Shown: positions 1-8,214, counted from the first letter of the stretch. The stretch: 64,000 nt of DNA from Pediococcus ethanolidurans (GCF_001437405.1 NZ_JQBY01000001.1:1-64000), one strand, 5' to 3'. The notes: generated by a model from the sequence alone, not told the origin. A program made the numbers and translations.

Positions 1-96
1 TGGAAGACGGTAATTTAATCTGATTTTGTTACTATGAACGTTTTTATATCAGACAATGAGATGCGTTTTTGTGCTTTCAACCTTTAGTTAAAAATA

Positions 97-144
97 AAAT
101 AATAGCTCCAATATCTAAATCTTAGATACTGCGAGCTATTATTT
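97..144. terminator. Hairpin terminator after the multicopper oxidase gene
   Basis: Perfect 12-bp arms (97-108 and 133-144) enclose a second inner 7-bp stem (112-118 with 122-128). The minus-strand side runs into a T-rich tract, so it can end the oxidase transcript; the plus-strand side is also followed by T-rich sequence, so it may be bidirectional. Bases 1-96 show no gene that I can support. Confidence 0.75.
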
Positions 145-185
145 ATTTTCGATAGCTTATTTGAAGGATATAAGTTTTAAAAAAT

Positions 186-1721
186 CTACATCTTCATACC
201 CATTTTTTCATAAGATCCCATACCACCAAGCCAAAGATCTTTAGGATCCACGTGATTTTCCTTAGCAAAGGCGTTCATCAACGTATCCATATCCATCAAC
301 TTGTAAGTCTTTGGATGCTGCGGATCATAGGACTCAATCTGAGCCATCATGCCACCATCTTCATGTTCAATAATATGGCAATGATACATATAAACTCCGG
401 TATACTCAAAACGGACCTTAATCTGCACGTGCTCGTTTGGATTAACACTCACCGTGTCCTTCCATCCATGCTCATTTGGATATGGGGCGTGTCCATTTCG
501 CGAAACCACTAAGAATTGTGTGCCATGAATATGGAACGGATGAATCATTCCCCCAACCATGTCATTGGTGTTAGTGATATCCCACAAAACAACATCGCCA
601 ACTTTTTGACGGGCATCAATTCGCTGCATTTCAAACTTCTTACCATCAATCGCCACTTCTTCATCCATGCCTGACATGACCACATGTCGAGTTTTGGTTC
701 CGGCAGTGACAGGTAAATCAGGAACATCAACTAAATGATCAGGTAACTTGGTGTCATCTTTTGCAAATTCATGGATTCGGAAATGAACCAGCGGCACATC
801 ATCTGACATTAAGGCAACTTCATCGCCATCTTGATACTTACCAAAATCGACAATAAATTCATCACGTTCCGCGCAGGTCATCATGACCTTAGTGAAATAA
901 ACGGGTTCTGGCATGATACCGCCATCGGATGCCACTTGCGCAAACTCTAGGCCGTCACTAAAATGCAAACGGAATTCACGCCGGTTAGCGCCATCTAATA
1001 CACGTAAACGCACTCGCTGAGTAGTCACATCAATGTACGGATTAATCGTGCCGTTAATCATTGGTGTTTTCCCTTGTACACCATCTGGATCGTAGTCTTT
1101 TTGGTAATCCCATTGGTTGTCTTCATGGAAATTACGGTCTTGTAAAACTAGTGGAAAATCATCCACGCCGTAATTACGGGGCAATGGCAGTTTGGCTTCA
1201 ACCTCGTCTTGGACGACAACAGGGGTTGCTAAACCATGCCAAACTTGCTGGGCAGTTGATGGACATGGATGTGCGTGTAGCCAAAGGGTCGCTGCCGGTT
1301 GATTGCAGACAAATTTAATGTCACTGGATTCACCTGGATAAACCGGTGCATGGCAACCACCATCAATATAAGGCCCTGGTACATTCAACCCGTGCCAGTG
1401 AAAAGTAGTGAGCTCATGCAAATCATTTTTTAACGTGATATGAATCGTTTTACCGCGTTTGAAGATAATGGTTTTACCCAATAAACTGCCATTATAGCCC
1501 CACGTCTTCGTTTTGGGACCCGGTAGTAATTGCGTTTCGCCCTCTTCAGCCGTTACCGTATAATACATATCCGTGTCGGTTTCTTTATCTGGTTGCAAAA
1601 CTGCCGGCACGTGAAGCTTTTGTTGCGGTGTCGTTGGTTCTTCTAGCGGCACATATCCACCATCATGCGTATTCCATGCTGGTTCATCAAAAAAATAATC
1701 GTTATAAACTTGCTTTGCCAT
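186..1721 (-). CDS. Multicopper oxidase (laccase/CueO-like)
   Basis: A three-domain cupredoxin oxidase that couples one-electron oxidation of a substrate (phenols, Cu(I) or other metals) to reduction of O2 to water. All four copper motifs are visible: HWHG at 108-111, HAH at 149-151, HPFHIHG at 394-400 and HCHIIEHEDGGM at 447-458, which supply the T1 ligands (H394, C448, H453, M458) and the trinuclear centre. The C-terminal 35 residues are Met-rich, which could help copper binding. There is no signal peptide or Tat motif, as in the laccase-like enzymes known from lactobacilli, so a cytoplasmic location is likely. It is a single gene between a terminator and a stress protein. The natural substrate cannot be read from sequence. 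Confidence 0.93.
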   Translation of the reverse strand: MAKQVYNDYFFDEPAWNTHDGGYVPLEEPTTPQQKLHVPAVLQPDKETDTDMYYTVTAEEGETQLLPGPKTKTWGYNGSLLGKTIIFKRGKTIHITLKNDLHELTTFHWHGLNVPGPYIDGGCHAPVYPGESSDIKFVCNQPAATLWLHAHPCPSTAQQVWHGLATPVVVQDEVEAKLPLPRNYGVDDFPLVLQDRNFHEDNQWDYQKDYDPDGVQGKTPMINGTINPYIDVTTQRVRLRVLDGANRREFRLHFSDGLEFAQVASDGGIMPEPVYFTKVMMTCAERDEFIVDFGKYQDGDEVALMSDDVPLVHFRIHEFAKDDTKLPDHLVDVPDLPVTAGTKTRHVVMSGMDEEVAIDGKKFEMQRIDARQKVGDVVLWDITNTNDMVGGMIHPFHIHGTQFLVVSRNGHAPYPNEHGWKDTVSVNPNEHVQIKVRFEYTGVYMYHCHIIEHEDGGMMAQIESYDPQHPKTYKLMDMDTLMNAFAKENHVDPKDLWLGGMGSYEKMGMKM

Positions 1722-1754
1722 TATTTTATGCCTTCTTTTAGAATTATTTGTTTC

Positions 1755-1769
1755 TAATAATCATTCTAA
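1755..1769 (-). promoter_or_regulatory. Candidate PerR/Fur-type box upstream of the multicopper oxidase
   Basis: On the minus strand the 15-mer TTAGAATGATTATTA matches the 7-1-7 Fur/PerR-family consensus TTATAATNATTATAA at 12 of 14 defined positions. It lies about 35-50 bp before the oxidase start and is part of a longer inverted repeat. This is a motif match only, so confidence is limited. Confidence 0.35.
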
Positions 1770-1802
1770 CTACTTAAAAACTAAAATTCAAGCGACCTCA
1801 AA

Positions 1803-2252
1803 CTAACGGATAACCAAGACCGAAACTGGTGAATACTTAGCCATGTAGGAAGCTTGGCTACCAAAGTAGCGAGCAACACCCGAACGTGACGAAGACCCAA
1901 TTACCAGCAAGTCTGGTTTTACGTGTGGAATCACATCTTTAACGATGGTTTCACCGGCGTCCCCTTCGGCTGTGTACGTTTCTACCTTGCGAATACCAAA
2001 TTCTTCGGCAATTTTTCGATAGCCTTGCAAATGTTTTTCCAAATCGTTGCGTTTGTCGCGAATATAATTTTTATTTAGTGCCTGATAAACATTGATATCG
2101 TCTTGTTCCAAGATTGACACAATATCAAGTTCAGCATTATCCTGTTTGGCCCGGTTCATCGCAAATCGAAATGCCAACTGAGCATCTGGGGAATCATCAA
2201 CCCCAACTAATATTTTAGAAAATCGTTTCGGATCTAAGCGGCTTTCGCTCAT
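1803..2252 (-). CDS. Universal stress protein (UspA family)
   Basis: A single-domain Usp fold of 149 residues, the usual length. The N-terminal strand ILVGVDDSPDAQLAF and the C-terminal nucleotide-binding loop (VIGSSSRSGVARYFGSQA, then SVLVIR) are the family hallmarks; the G-x-S-rich loop suggests an ATP-binding type. Such proteins are soluble, homodimeric and associated with survival under stress, but no specific reaction is known. It is probably monocistronic: about 85 bp separate it from galT upstream and about 80 bp from the oxidase downstream. Why it sits beside a copper oxidase is not evident. Confidence 0.93.
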   Translation of the reverse strand: MSESRLDPKRFSKILVGVDDSPDAQLAFRFAMNRAKQDNAELDIVSILEQDDINVYQALNKNYIRDKRNDLEKHLQGYRKIAEEFGIRKVETYTAEGDAGETIVKDVIPHVKPDLLVIGSSSRSGVARYFGSQASYMAKYSPVSVLVIR

Positions 2253-2336
2253 CTAAAATTCCCCCAATATCTTATTATTTGATACTTTAATTTTACCATT
2301 TTTTGTTTTTTTCAACGAGTAAAGGGCTTACAAATA

Positions 2337-3824
2337 TTAAGTCTCATTAACTTTATGAATAAATTCCATAAAACCAGTCTGGCCATCAGTAGTTTGCTTA
2401 AAGACCCCTGCATCTTCCAAAACGCGCAAAAAGACCCGGCCAACTTCTTGATCCACAATTTTTTGAACGTTGTCATCAGTAAACTGGTACTTTTCTTGCA
2501 ACTGATTGGCCCATTTTTTATGGTATACCTTCATTTCGTTGGGCTTTTTCAATAAATAACGTTGAACCTCAAGCAACTCAGCCTTTAATCTTGCCGGTAA
2601 AATTGCGCGGCCCATGACTTCGATTAAACCAATGTTCTCTTTTTTAATGTGCTGCACATCTTGATGCGGATGAAAAATGCCATCCGGATATTGCTTGGAA
2701 GTTTGATTATCCCGCAATACCAAATCCATCTCGAATCTTCCTGCTCGTTGACGCACAATTGGCGTAATCGTGTGATGTTTCTCGCCGTTTGTTTCATGGC
2801 GAATATCACGTTTAGGATCGTCATAATTTTGCCAAACTTTGAGAATTTTGGTTGCCGCACTCACTAAGGCTGATTCCGATCCACTCTTTAAACGAATGAC
2901 TGACATCGGCCACTTCACAATTCCAGCCGACACATTCGTAAAACCGTTCAATTCAAACGGTTTTTCAATTGCAGCAACGGCCATTGGAAATTCATGTTTG
3001 CCGCCTTGATAATGATCGTGACTCAACATTGACCCACCGACAATGGGCAAATCAGCGTTACTGCCCACAAAATAATCAGGAAACAGCTTTGTGATCGCGA
3101 CTAAATTTTGAAATGTTGTGCGATCAATGTGCATTGGACGGTGGACCTCAGAAATGAAAATACAGTGCTCGGCAAAATAGGCGTAAGGAGAATACTGGAA
3201 TCCCCACGTCTCCCCATCTAATTGCAAACGCACAATTCGATGATTACCACGCGCCGGATATCCCACACGACCCTCATAACCTTCATTTTCCAAACATAAT
3301 TGACATTGCGGATAGCTTGTTGAAACAGTTTTCTGAGCCAAAGCAATCGCCCGCGGATCCTTCTCTGGTTTGGATAAATTAATTGTGATTTCCAAATTAC
3401 CATAATCAGTCGGCACCGGAAATTCAATATTTTTAGCAATCGCCCGCGTTTTAATGTAGTCATTATCACGACTCAACTGATAAAAGTAGGCCGTTGCAGT
3501 CTGCGGACTTCTTTGATACAAATCCCAGAATTTCGTATTAACTTCATAAGGGGTCGGCGTCATAAAGTCCATAAGATCAGCACCTAAGATTTCTCGATCA
3601 GTCGGATTAGCTTCAATTTTATGATTCTGAATCGCAGTTTCTATTAAGGCATCCTGAAGTTGTAACAGATCGCCGACAGTCGTCGTTTTTTCTAGTGGTT
3701 GTTCCCCAACCATGGCATAGATTCGGTTGATTAGGTAACGGCGATCTAATTCATGATAAGTACCCTTTTTAAGAATTTCTGTTACAAACCGTTCAACTAA
3801 ACTAGTCGATTGTTCATTTTTCAA
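2337..3824 (-). CDS. galT: UDP-glucose--hexose-1-phosphate uridylyltransferase (class II GalT)
   Basis: Leloir-pathway enzyme that swaps galactose-1-P with UDP-glucose to give UDP-galactose and glucose-1-P. At 495 residues it belongs to the long Firmicutes class II group, not the ~350-residue E. coli type. An HPHQD motif lies in the second half and a CQLC-type Cys pair is present. The start is TTG at 3824: the galK stop overlaps it as TTGA (4 nt), and a GAGG site sits 9 nt upstream inside galK, so the two are translationally coupled. No galE, galM or galR is visible in the window, so these must be elsewhere. Confidence 0.95.
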   Translation of the reverse strand: MKNEQSTSLVERFVTEILKKGTYHELDRRYLINRIYAMVGEQPLEKTTTVGDLLQLQDALIETAIQNHKIEANPTDREILGADLMDFMTPTPYEVNTKFWDLYQRSPQTATAYFYQLSRDNDYIKTRAIAKNIEFPVPTDYGNLEITINLSKPEKDPRAIALAQKTVSTSYPQCQLCLENEGYEGRVGYPARGNHRIVRLQLDGETWGFQYSPYAYFAEHCIFISEVHRPMHIDRTTFQNLVAITKLFPDYFVGSNADLPIVGGSMLSHDHYQGGKHEFPMAVAAIEKPFELNGFTNVSAGIVKWPMSVIRLKSGSESALVSAATKILKVWQNYDDPKRDIRHETNGEKHHTITPIVRQRAGRFEMDLVLRDNQTSKQYPDGIFHPHQDVQHIKKENIGLIEVMGRAILPARLKAELLEVQRYLLKKPNEMKVYHKKWANQLQEKYQFTDDNVQKIVDQEVGRVFLRVLEDAGVFKQTTDGQTGFMEFIHKVNET

Positions 3825-5020
3825 TCTTGGTTACCTCTTTGTAATTGCGTTGGGCCATCGGCAATCTCAGCAACGTAGAAATCGGCCGCATACCCAATTT
3901 TTTCTTTGTAAACTTTGCCAACATTAACTTCAAAGTTTTCAACCTGATTTTTTTCAACAAGGGCAATGGCGCATCCACCATAGCCTCCGCCAATCATTCT
4001 TGCACCCAATACACCTGGTTGCTGCCAAGCTGTATGTGCTAGTGTATCCAGTTCTTTGCCCGTGACTTCGAAATCATATTGCAAAGACATGTGTGAAGCA
4101 TTTACTAAACGACCAAACTTAGCTAGATCTTGATTTTTAAGTGCGGACATTGCTTCACCAACACGTTGATTCTCAAATACTGCATGCCGTGCGCGTTTGA
4201 GTAGTGGCTCGCTTTGAATTAAGTACGCATATTCATCGAAAGTTTCTTTATTCAGTGCACCTAAAGTTGAGACATCAATCCCAGTTTGAAGCTGTTTCAA
4301 GGCTTCATCACATTCTTGGCGATGTTCGTTATATTTAGAATCTGCCAATTCACGTCGTTTATTCGTATTCATGATAATAATCACGTGATTACCCAGTTTC
4401 AAAGGCACATGTTCATATTTTAAAGTATTCGTATCCAGTAAAACGGCATTATCCTTTTTGCCCATTTCAACGGCAAACTGATCCATAATTCCGGAGTTAA
4501 GACCGATAAACTGGTTTTCCACCTTCACGCCTTGTTTAACCATGTCGATCGGTTCGATCTGCAAATGAAATTCATCCTGTAAAATTTTGCCAAACAGCAT
4601 TTCTAAAGAAGCCGATGAGGATAATCCTGCGCCATCAGGTAAATTACCCACAATATAAACATCCAAGCCAGTGGTAATTTTGGCACCTGTTTCGATTAAA
4701 TAGTGCAACATCCCTTTAGGATAGTTTGTCCATAAATTACCAACTTTTTCTTGAATTTCTGCGGTTCCTAAAGTTAAAACTTGAATGCCCTGTTCCGCAA
4801 AGTTTTCCGAATATAAGTGGAATTCATTATCTGTACGCGGTTTTACCGCGGCAAAGGTGCCTAAACTGATTGCACAAGGAAATACGCGACCACCATTATA
4901 ATCAGTGTGTTCCCCGATTAAATTAATTCGGCCCGGAGCAAAATAAAAACGAGCTGGTTGTTCTTTAAAAATAGCTTTGTAACCGTTTTCTAAAGTTTCG
5001 ATAGAAATTTTTGTACTCAT
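3821..5020 (-). CDS. galK: Galactokinase
   Basis: GHMP-family kinase that phosphorylates alpha-D-galactose to galactose-1-phosphate with ATP. The galactose-binding signature GRINLIGEHTDYNGG lies at about 30-44, the ATP-binding GAGLSSSAS loop at about 130-138, and the third GHMP motif (GARMIGGGYGGCAI) near the C-terminus. The length of 399 is normal. The ATG has a GAGG site 8 nt upstream. It sits between a 78-residue gene 29 bp upstream and galT, which it overlaps by 4 nt, so the order is small gene, galK, galT in one transcript. Confidence 0.97.
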   Translation of the reverse strand: MSTKISIETLENGYKAIFKEQPARFYFAPGRINLIGEHTDYNGGRVFPCAISLGTFAAVKPRTDNEFHLYSENFAEQGIQVLTLGTAEIQEKVGNLWTNYPKGMLHYLIETGAKITTGLDVYIVGNLPDGAGLSSSASLEMLFGKILQDEFHLQIEPIDMVKQGVKVENQFIGLNSGIMDQFAVEMGKKDNAVLLDTNTLKYEHVPLKLGNHVIIIMNTNKRRELADSKYNEHRQECDEALKQLQTGIDVSTLGALNKETFDEYAYLIQSEPLLKRARHAVFENQRVGEAMSALKNQDLAKFGRLVNASHMSLQYDFEVTGKELDTLAHTAWQQPGVLGARMIGGGYGGCAIALVEKNQVENFEVNVGKVYKEKIGYAADFYVAEIADGPTQLQRGNQD

Positions 5021-5049
5021 TCAATTAGCCTCTTTTCTAAACCATTTAA

Positions 5050-5286
5050 TTAGTTCCAGGTAATGGCTTCTACATCTTCAGGACGATCTTTTTGTGTAAT
5101 TAAATAACTAAGTGCGCCACGAAATGACAACATACCAACTGCACCTTGTTCATTGAATTTGATGGTTGAACCGGATGAAATATGAGCCAAAACGTCTTCT
5201 TCTGCTTCCTCGATATTAGCGAATTCCCGATAGAATGTAATGACGCGACCATTTTCATAAGATAGTTTAATTTCAAATTGTTTCAA
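5050..5286 (-). CDS. Small unknown protein leading the gal operon
   Basis: A 78-residue soluble protein that I do not recognise. It has no signal peptide, membrane segment or cysteine. It looks like a compact alpha/beta fold with alternating beta-like stretches (FEIKLSYENGRVITFY) and an acidic helix (ANIEEAEEDVLAHI). It is encoded 29 bp before galK on the same strand with a good AAAGGGG ribosome site, so it is probably co-transcribed with galKT. A link to galactose metabolism is only suggested by position. Confidence 0.75.
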   Translation of the reverse strand: MKQFEIKLSYENGRVITFYREFANIEEAEEDVLAHISSGSTIKFNEQGAVGMLSFRGALSYLITQKDRPEDVEAITWN

Positions 5287-5361
5287 TTGATAAAACCCCT
5301 TTCATGACTTTCATAGGTTAATGATATCATATCTGCAAATCTAATCATGGAAAAAACAAAT

Positions 5362-5408
5362 AAAAAATCTCAGTAAATTTACCAAAATGGTAATTACTGA
5401 GATTTTTG
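5362..5408. terminator. Bidirectional hairpin terminator
   Basis: Arms AAAAATCTCAGTAA (5363-5376) and TTACTGAGATTTTT (5394-5407) pair perfectly, with a second inner stem TTACC/GGTAA around an AAAAT loop. A-tract and T-tract flank it on both sides. It lies between the toxin-antitoxin pocket and the gal operon promoter, so it insulates gal from upstream transcription. Confidence 0.8.
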
Positions 5409-5525
5409 AACTAATTTTAACTGCCTTTTTTGATGCTGCTTGATTCTAATACATCAGCGTCTTGACCTTATAATGTATGTGAGGCAATCAGTCAAAACCA
5501 GTTTTCATTTACGAAGTTTTTGTAC

Positions 5526-5651
5526 TTAAGGATCGTTATCACTAGTTGCAATTGCATCTTCTGCTCAGTATGCAGCGTCAGAAAATGAGTTGCCCTGGGC
5601 ATACTAGGAATACTTAGCGAAGTCACCATAAAATATTGGCCGGTATTATTA
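5526..5651 (-). pseudogene. Decayed HicB-like antitoxin relic
   Basis: Reading the minus strand from 5645 down gives Y-R-P-I-F-Y-G-D-F-A-K-Y-S, a TAG stop, YAQGNSFSDAAY, a TGA stop, then AEDAIATSDNDP and TAA. This is the order of a HicB N-terminal domain (YPAIF...YSV...TQGNS..EA...AEDAI). Three in-frame stops show it is not functional. The remaining ~120 bp to the terminator at 5408 hold only short fragments that I cannot assign. Confidence 0.55.
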
Positions 5652-6062
5652 TTATTTAGCGTCCTCTTTTAAAACACTTGCGACGTTAACTGTCGGCATA
5701 TTATAACCAGGAAATTCATTTGATGAATTAGTTAATGTTGCAACCAACGCACGGACATATGGATAGAGAATTGCCGTACAATTTTCTTCTAAAAGCGAGT
5801 TTAATCCAGTATGCTTACTATCCTCGCCAACATTATAAATGAAGCTTCCTTCTACACTACATGATACCTTAAATGGCACATTCGGCTTCGTCAGTGACCC
5901 TACAACCACAGTTAACACAATTCTAATTTGATCTCCATAAACACGATTTTTAACGCTTAGTTTCGGGCTCAAAATCATTTTATTTTGTGTTTTTTTATAG
6001 TTGTCATTACGCTCATAGTTCATCTTTTTCACTGTATAACCATTAAACGTTAAAACACTCAT
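5652..6062 (-). CDS. SecB-like chaperone of a toxin-antitoxin-chaperone module
   Basis: A 136-residue SecB-family protein. The diagnostic C-terminal half is clear: an acidic, small-residue helix followed by LYPYVRALVATLTN and a proline-containing GYNMPTVNVASVL, matching the FPYVRE...PP.LLPPVN region of SecB. Low-GC monoderm bacteria generally lack canonical SecB; stand-alone SecB-like genes next to toxin-antitoxin pairs form TAC modules (model: Mycobacterium tuberculosis HigBA1-Rv1957), where the chaperone binds the antitoxin C-terminus and protects it from proteolysis. The gene follows the antitoxin with a TAATG overlap, so the two are made together. Role assigned from family and context. 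Confidence 0.8.
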   Translation of the reverse strand: MSVLTFNGYTVKKMNYERNDNYKKTQNKMILSPKLSVKNRVYGDQIRIVLTVVVGSLTKPNVPFKVSCSVEGSFIYNVGEDSKHTGLNSLLEENCTAILYPYVRALVATLTNSSNEFPGYNMPTVNVASVLKEDAK

Positions 6063-6625
6063 TAGATACCATCTCCTAAAGTTTCAATAACGCGAAATTC
6101 GTTTGATTTCGATTGACAATGTTCTTCACTTATATATGAATTATGCGAAATATAAAATGGTGTCCCACTCGTACTGAAATTCAGCCTAGCCGTAATTTGA
6201 CTATTTTTATCTGCATGGTCTGGCAATTCACCTGTGGTTTCAAATTCTTTTTTAGCGTGTTCAAATAAGTTCTCTTGATAGAGAACTTGAATACGTTGAT
6301 TATTCTCGATTTGTGAAACTGTCGAATAACTAATACCCAATCGTTTCGCGAATTCTCTAACACTTAAATGAAGTTGCTTGCGTAGTTCACAAATTTGAGA
6401 AGGCTGCATAAACCCCTTACGCTCCCTATAAGCATCAAAAGTTCTGACAAAGTTTTCATTTGGGTGATCGAAATCATTCCACAGTTCACCTTCAGCATCT
6501 TGCCAATAATGGTTGATAACAAGCAAATCATCAATATCTCTAACTTTTACTATTTCTGGAATCCACTTTTCAATATATAGTTCTTCGATTCCTTTTTCTG
6601 GATTGAAAAAATTTTTTTCTTTCAT
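6062..6625 (-). CDS. HTH (Xre/MqsA-type) antitoxin with C-terminal extension
   Basis: A 187-residue protein with a helix-turn-helix at about 77-115 (LRKQLHLSVREFAKRLGIS, then STVSQIENNQR), which should bind the module's promoter. The N-terminal 75 residues probably contact the toxin; the zinc-binding cysteines of classical MqsA are absent. A polar tail of about 50 residues after the HTH (138-187) is extra relative to simple antitoxins and is the expected place for a chaperone-addiction (ChAD) segment. Start ATG with GAGG 5 nt upstream. The gene lies between the presumed toxin (35 bp upstream) and the SecB-like gene, the classical toxin-antitoxin-chaperone order. Confidence 0.78.
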   Translation of the reverse strand: MKEKNFFNPEKGIEELYIEKWIPEIVKVRDIDDLLVINHYWQDAEGELWNDFDHPNENFVRTFDAYRERKGFMQPSQICELRKQLHLSVREFAKRLGISYSTVSQIENNQRIQVLYQENLFEHAKKEFETTGELPDHADKNSQITARLNFSTSGTPFYISHNSYISEEHCQSKSNEFRVIETLGDGI

Positions 6626-6660
6626 AAAATCCTCTTTTTTTCAAGACCGTTCACTAACCA

Positions 6661-7005
6661 CTAGAGATAGGGAAAATTTAATGGATATTTTGCTTCATGT
6701 ACTGATATCCAAAAAACAACTCCATTTGGTCGATCTTGAAATTTAAGATAACAAGGCGTTTCTAAAATTCTAAGCCCAAAAATCCAGATTGCACCAGGGA
6801 TTGGCGGATAATGATCGTCAATCTCCGGTCCAGCAATATAATTTTTCCAACTTAAATTTGTGTATATTTCATCCAACGCAATCTCTGGGTTAATTCCCAA
6901 ATTAAAAAGAGAATGAATATTTTTCCTGCGATTACTCATCAACCATTTGGATCTTCTACTTTGAATATTTTTTAATTCGCGTTTAATTTCGTCCACTTTT
7001 TTCAA
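6661..7005 (-). CDS. Probable MqsR-like toxin of the TAC module
   Basis: A 114-residue basic protein and first gene of the module. Its second half, with YIAGPEIDDHYP, WIFG, CYLKF and ISVHEAKYPL, resembles MqsR-type ribosome-dependent or free mRNA interferases of the RelE-like fold (Y.GP..D...WIFG...YIKL...ISFHEA.YPL). The start is probably TTG at 7005 behind AAAGG; a GTG three codons later is possible. Gene order and the downstream Xre antitoxin support the toxin role more strongly than the family match, which I recall from pattern and could not align. HigB-like is the alternative. Confidence 0.62.
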   Translation of the reverse strand: MKKVDEIKRELKNIQSRRSKWLMSNRRKNIHSLFNLGINPEIALDEIYTNLSWKNYIAGPEIDDHYPPIPGAIWIFGLRILETPCYLKFQDRPNGVVFWISVHEAKYPLNFPYL

Positions 7006-7146
7006 AATGTGAATTACCTTTTCAATTTCATTTTAGCACTTCTGTTTCTCACAAAAAACAAATTGCATTTAAATAACAGTTTTTATTTACTCACTAACAG
7101 CAAAATACCTACATAATACTGATACGCATAATAATGGGCTGAGTTT

Positions 7147-7181
7147 TAAAAAAATAAAAAACAGAATCATTTCTGATCCTG
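7147..7181 (-). terminator. Terminator of the DUF1828 gene
   Basis: On the minus strand an 8-bp stem with one mismatch (7162-7169 with 7174-7181) is followed by TTTTTTATTTTTTT. It lies 30 bp past the DUF1828 gene stop. The rest of 7006-7146 holds only the presumed promoter of the TAC module. Confidence 0.7.
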
Positions 7182-7210
7182 CCTTCATTCAAATCATTTT
7201 CTTAAAAAAA

Positions 7211-8008
7211 TTATTCTGCCAATTCTGCCGTATAGCTTTCCCGTTCACTAAAGCGAACAACCTTAATTCGATTCTGTTCAAATAAATTAACGACATCCTG
7301 ACTCACAGAATGTTGTTGTTTTTCACGGTTCAAATCGTTCAGAAAAACATAAAAACGCGTACGCTGCTGCATAATTTTTTCGGTTTGCTCCACATTAGCA
7401 AGAATAGCCATCGCAAACATCGAATTATTGGCATTCGTCATTGTTTTAATAAGTCGCGTAGGAATATTACGAATTCCAGGAATCGAAAACTCAAATTTAT
7501 GTGAAAGCCCACTACTCCCCATATACGAAACGTTTTTAATTGTGCGAATATTATTTTCCTCAAAGAACGAATTAACATCATCAATAAAATAATTAGTTGT
7601 GTACTGTTTTTTCAACATAAACATATCATTCACAAATAACATTCCCTGAAGCAAACGGTGTTTAGCTTCTGAAAAGTGAGCCACATCTGCGGTAATCGAC
7701 AATTCACTAGCTGTACTTGTGACACCATATGCACGCAATTGAGTCTCAAACAATTTTTTTCGTGTTGGCGAATGACTTATTGATACGCCAACACTTTCAA
7801 GATTATTAACAGTCCATCCATCATCGGTTACCTTAATTCTGCCATCTGGTAAACTCACCGCATAAATTGTTAATTCATCTGCAAAGTTGTCAGTGAAAGG
7901 CAAATTAATTTGAATAATATTTTTATTTACCTGTTTAAAGTCAGTATTATTCTTATACCAAGAAAAATACTGTTCACTGAGTCTTTCAGCATTCAAACTC
8001 ACATCCAT
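7211..8008 (-). CDS. DUF1828/DUF1829 domain protein
   Basis: A 265-residue soluble protein of unknown function. The N-terminal half carries a DUF1828-like stretch (ELTIYAVSLPDGRIKVTDDGWTV, written here as one motif region at about 45-70) and the C-terminal half a DUF1829-like region (FEFSIPG, PTRLIKTMTN, then a charged helix). The combination is recurrent in lactobacilli and phage-derived regions, often near toxin-antitoxin genes, but no activity is known to me. ATG at 8008 is preferred to one at 8032 because an AAAGGAG site lies 11 nt before it. It stands alone, with its own terminator, beside the TAC module. Confidence 0.75.
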   Translation of the reverse strand: MDVSLNAERLSEQYFSWYKNNTDFKQVNKNIIQINLPFTDNFADELTIYAVSLPDGRIKVTDDGWTVNNLESVGVSISHSPTRKKLFETQLRAYGVTSTASELSITADVAHFSEAKHRLLQGMLFVNDMFMLKKQYTTNYFIDDVNSFFEENNIRTIKNVSYMGSSGLSHKFEFSIPGIRNIPTRLIKTMTNANNSMFAMAILANVEQTEKIMQQRTRFYVFLNDLNREKQQHSVSQDVVNLFEQNRIKVVRFSERESYTAELAE

Positions 8009-8087
8009 AATTGAATTATCTCCTTTCGTCATTTTAACTGAACAAACTTTTTACAAGTTACACAAGTTTTAATTATTGTTTGTCTAC

Positions 8088-8116
8088 TTAAATATGAGTA
8101 TAGTTCATCTTGTCAA
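8088..8116 (-). promoter_or_regulatory. Candidate sigma-A promoter of the DUF1828 gene
   Basis: TTGACA (8111-8116) is followed after 17 bp by ATTTAA (8088-8093). A TATACT lies at 8097-8102 but at the wrong spacing for this -35. The weak -10 keeps confidence moderate. Confidence 0.4.
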
Positions 8117-8214
8117 TTTCAGTAAAAATTTTTATTAAATTGAAAAACCGTACAGCCGTTATTCATATAGCAAACAATGTCGCAGGGTAAGTCAGAATTT
8201 ACTTCAACAAGCAA

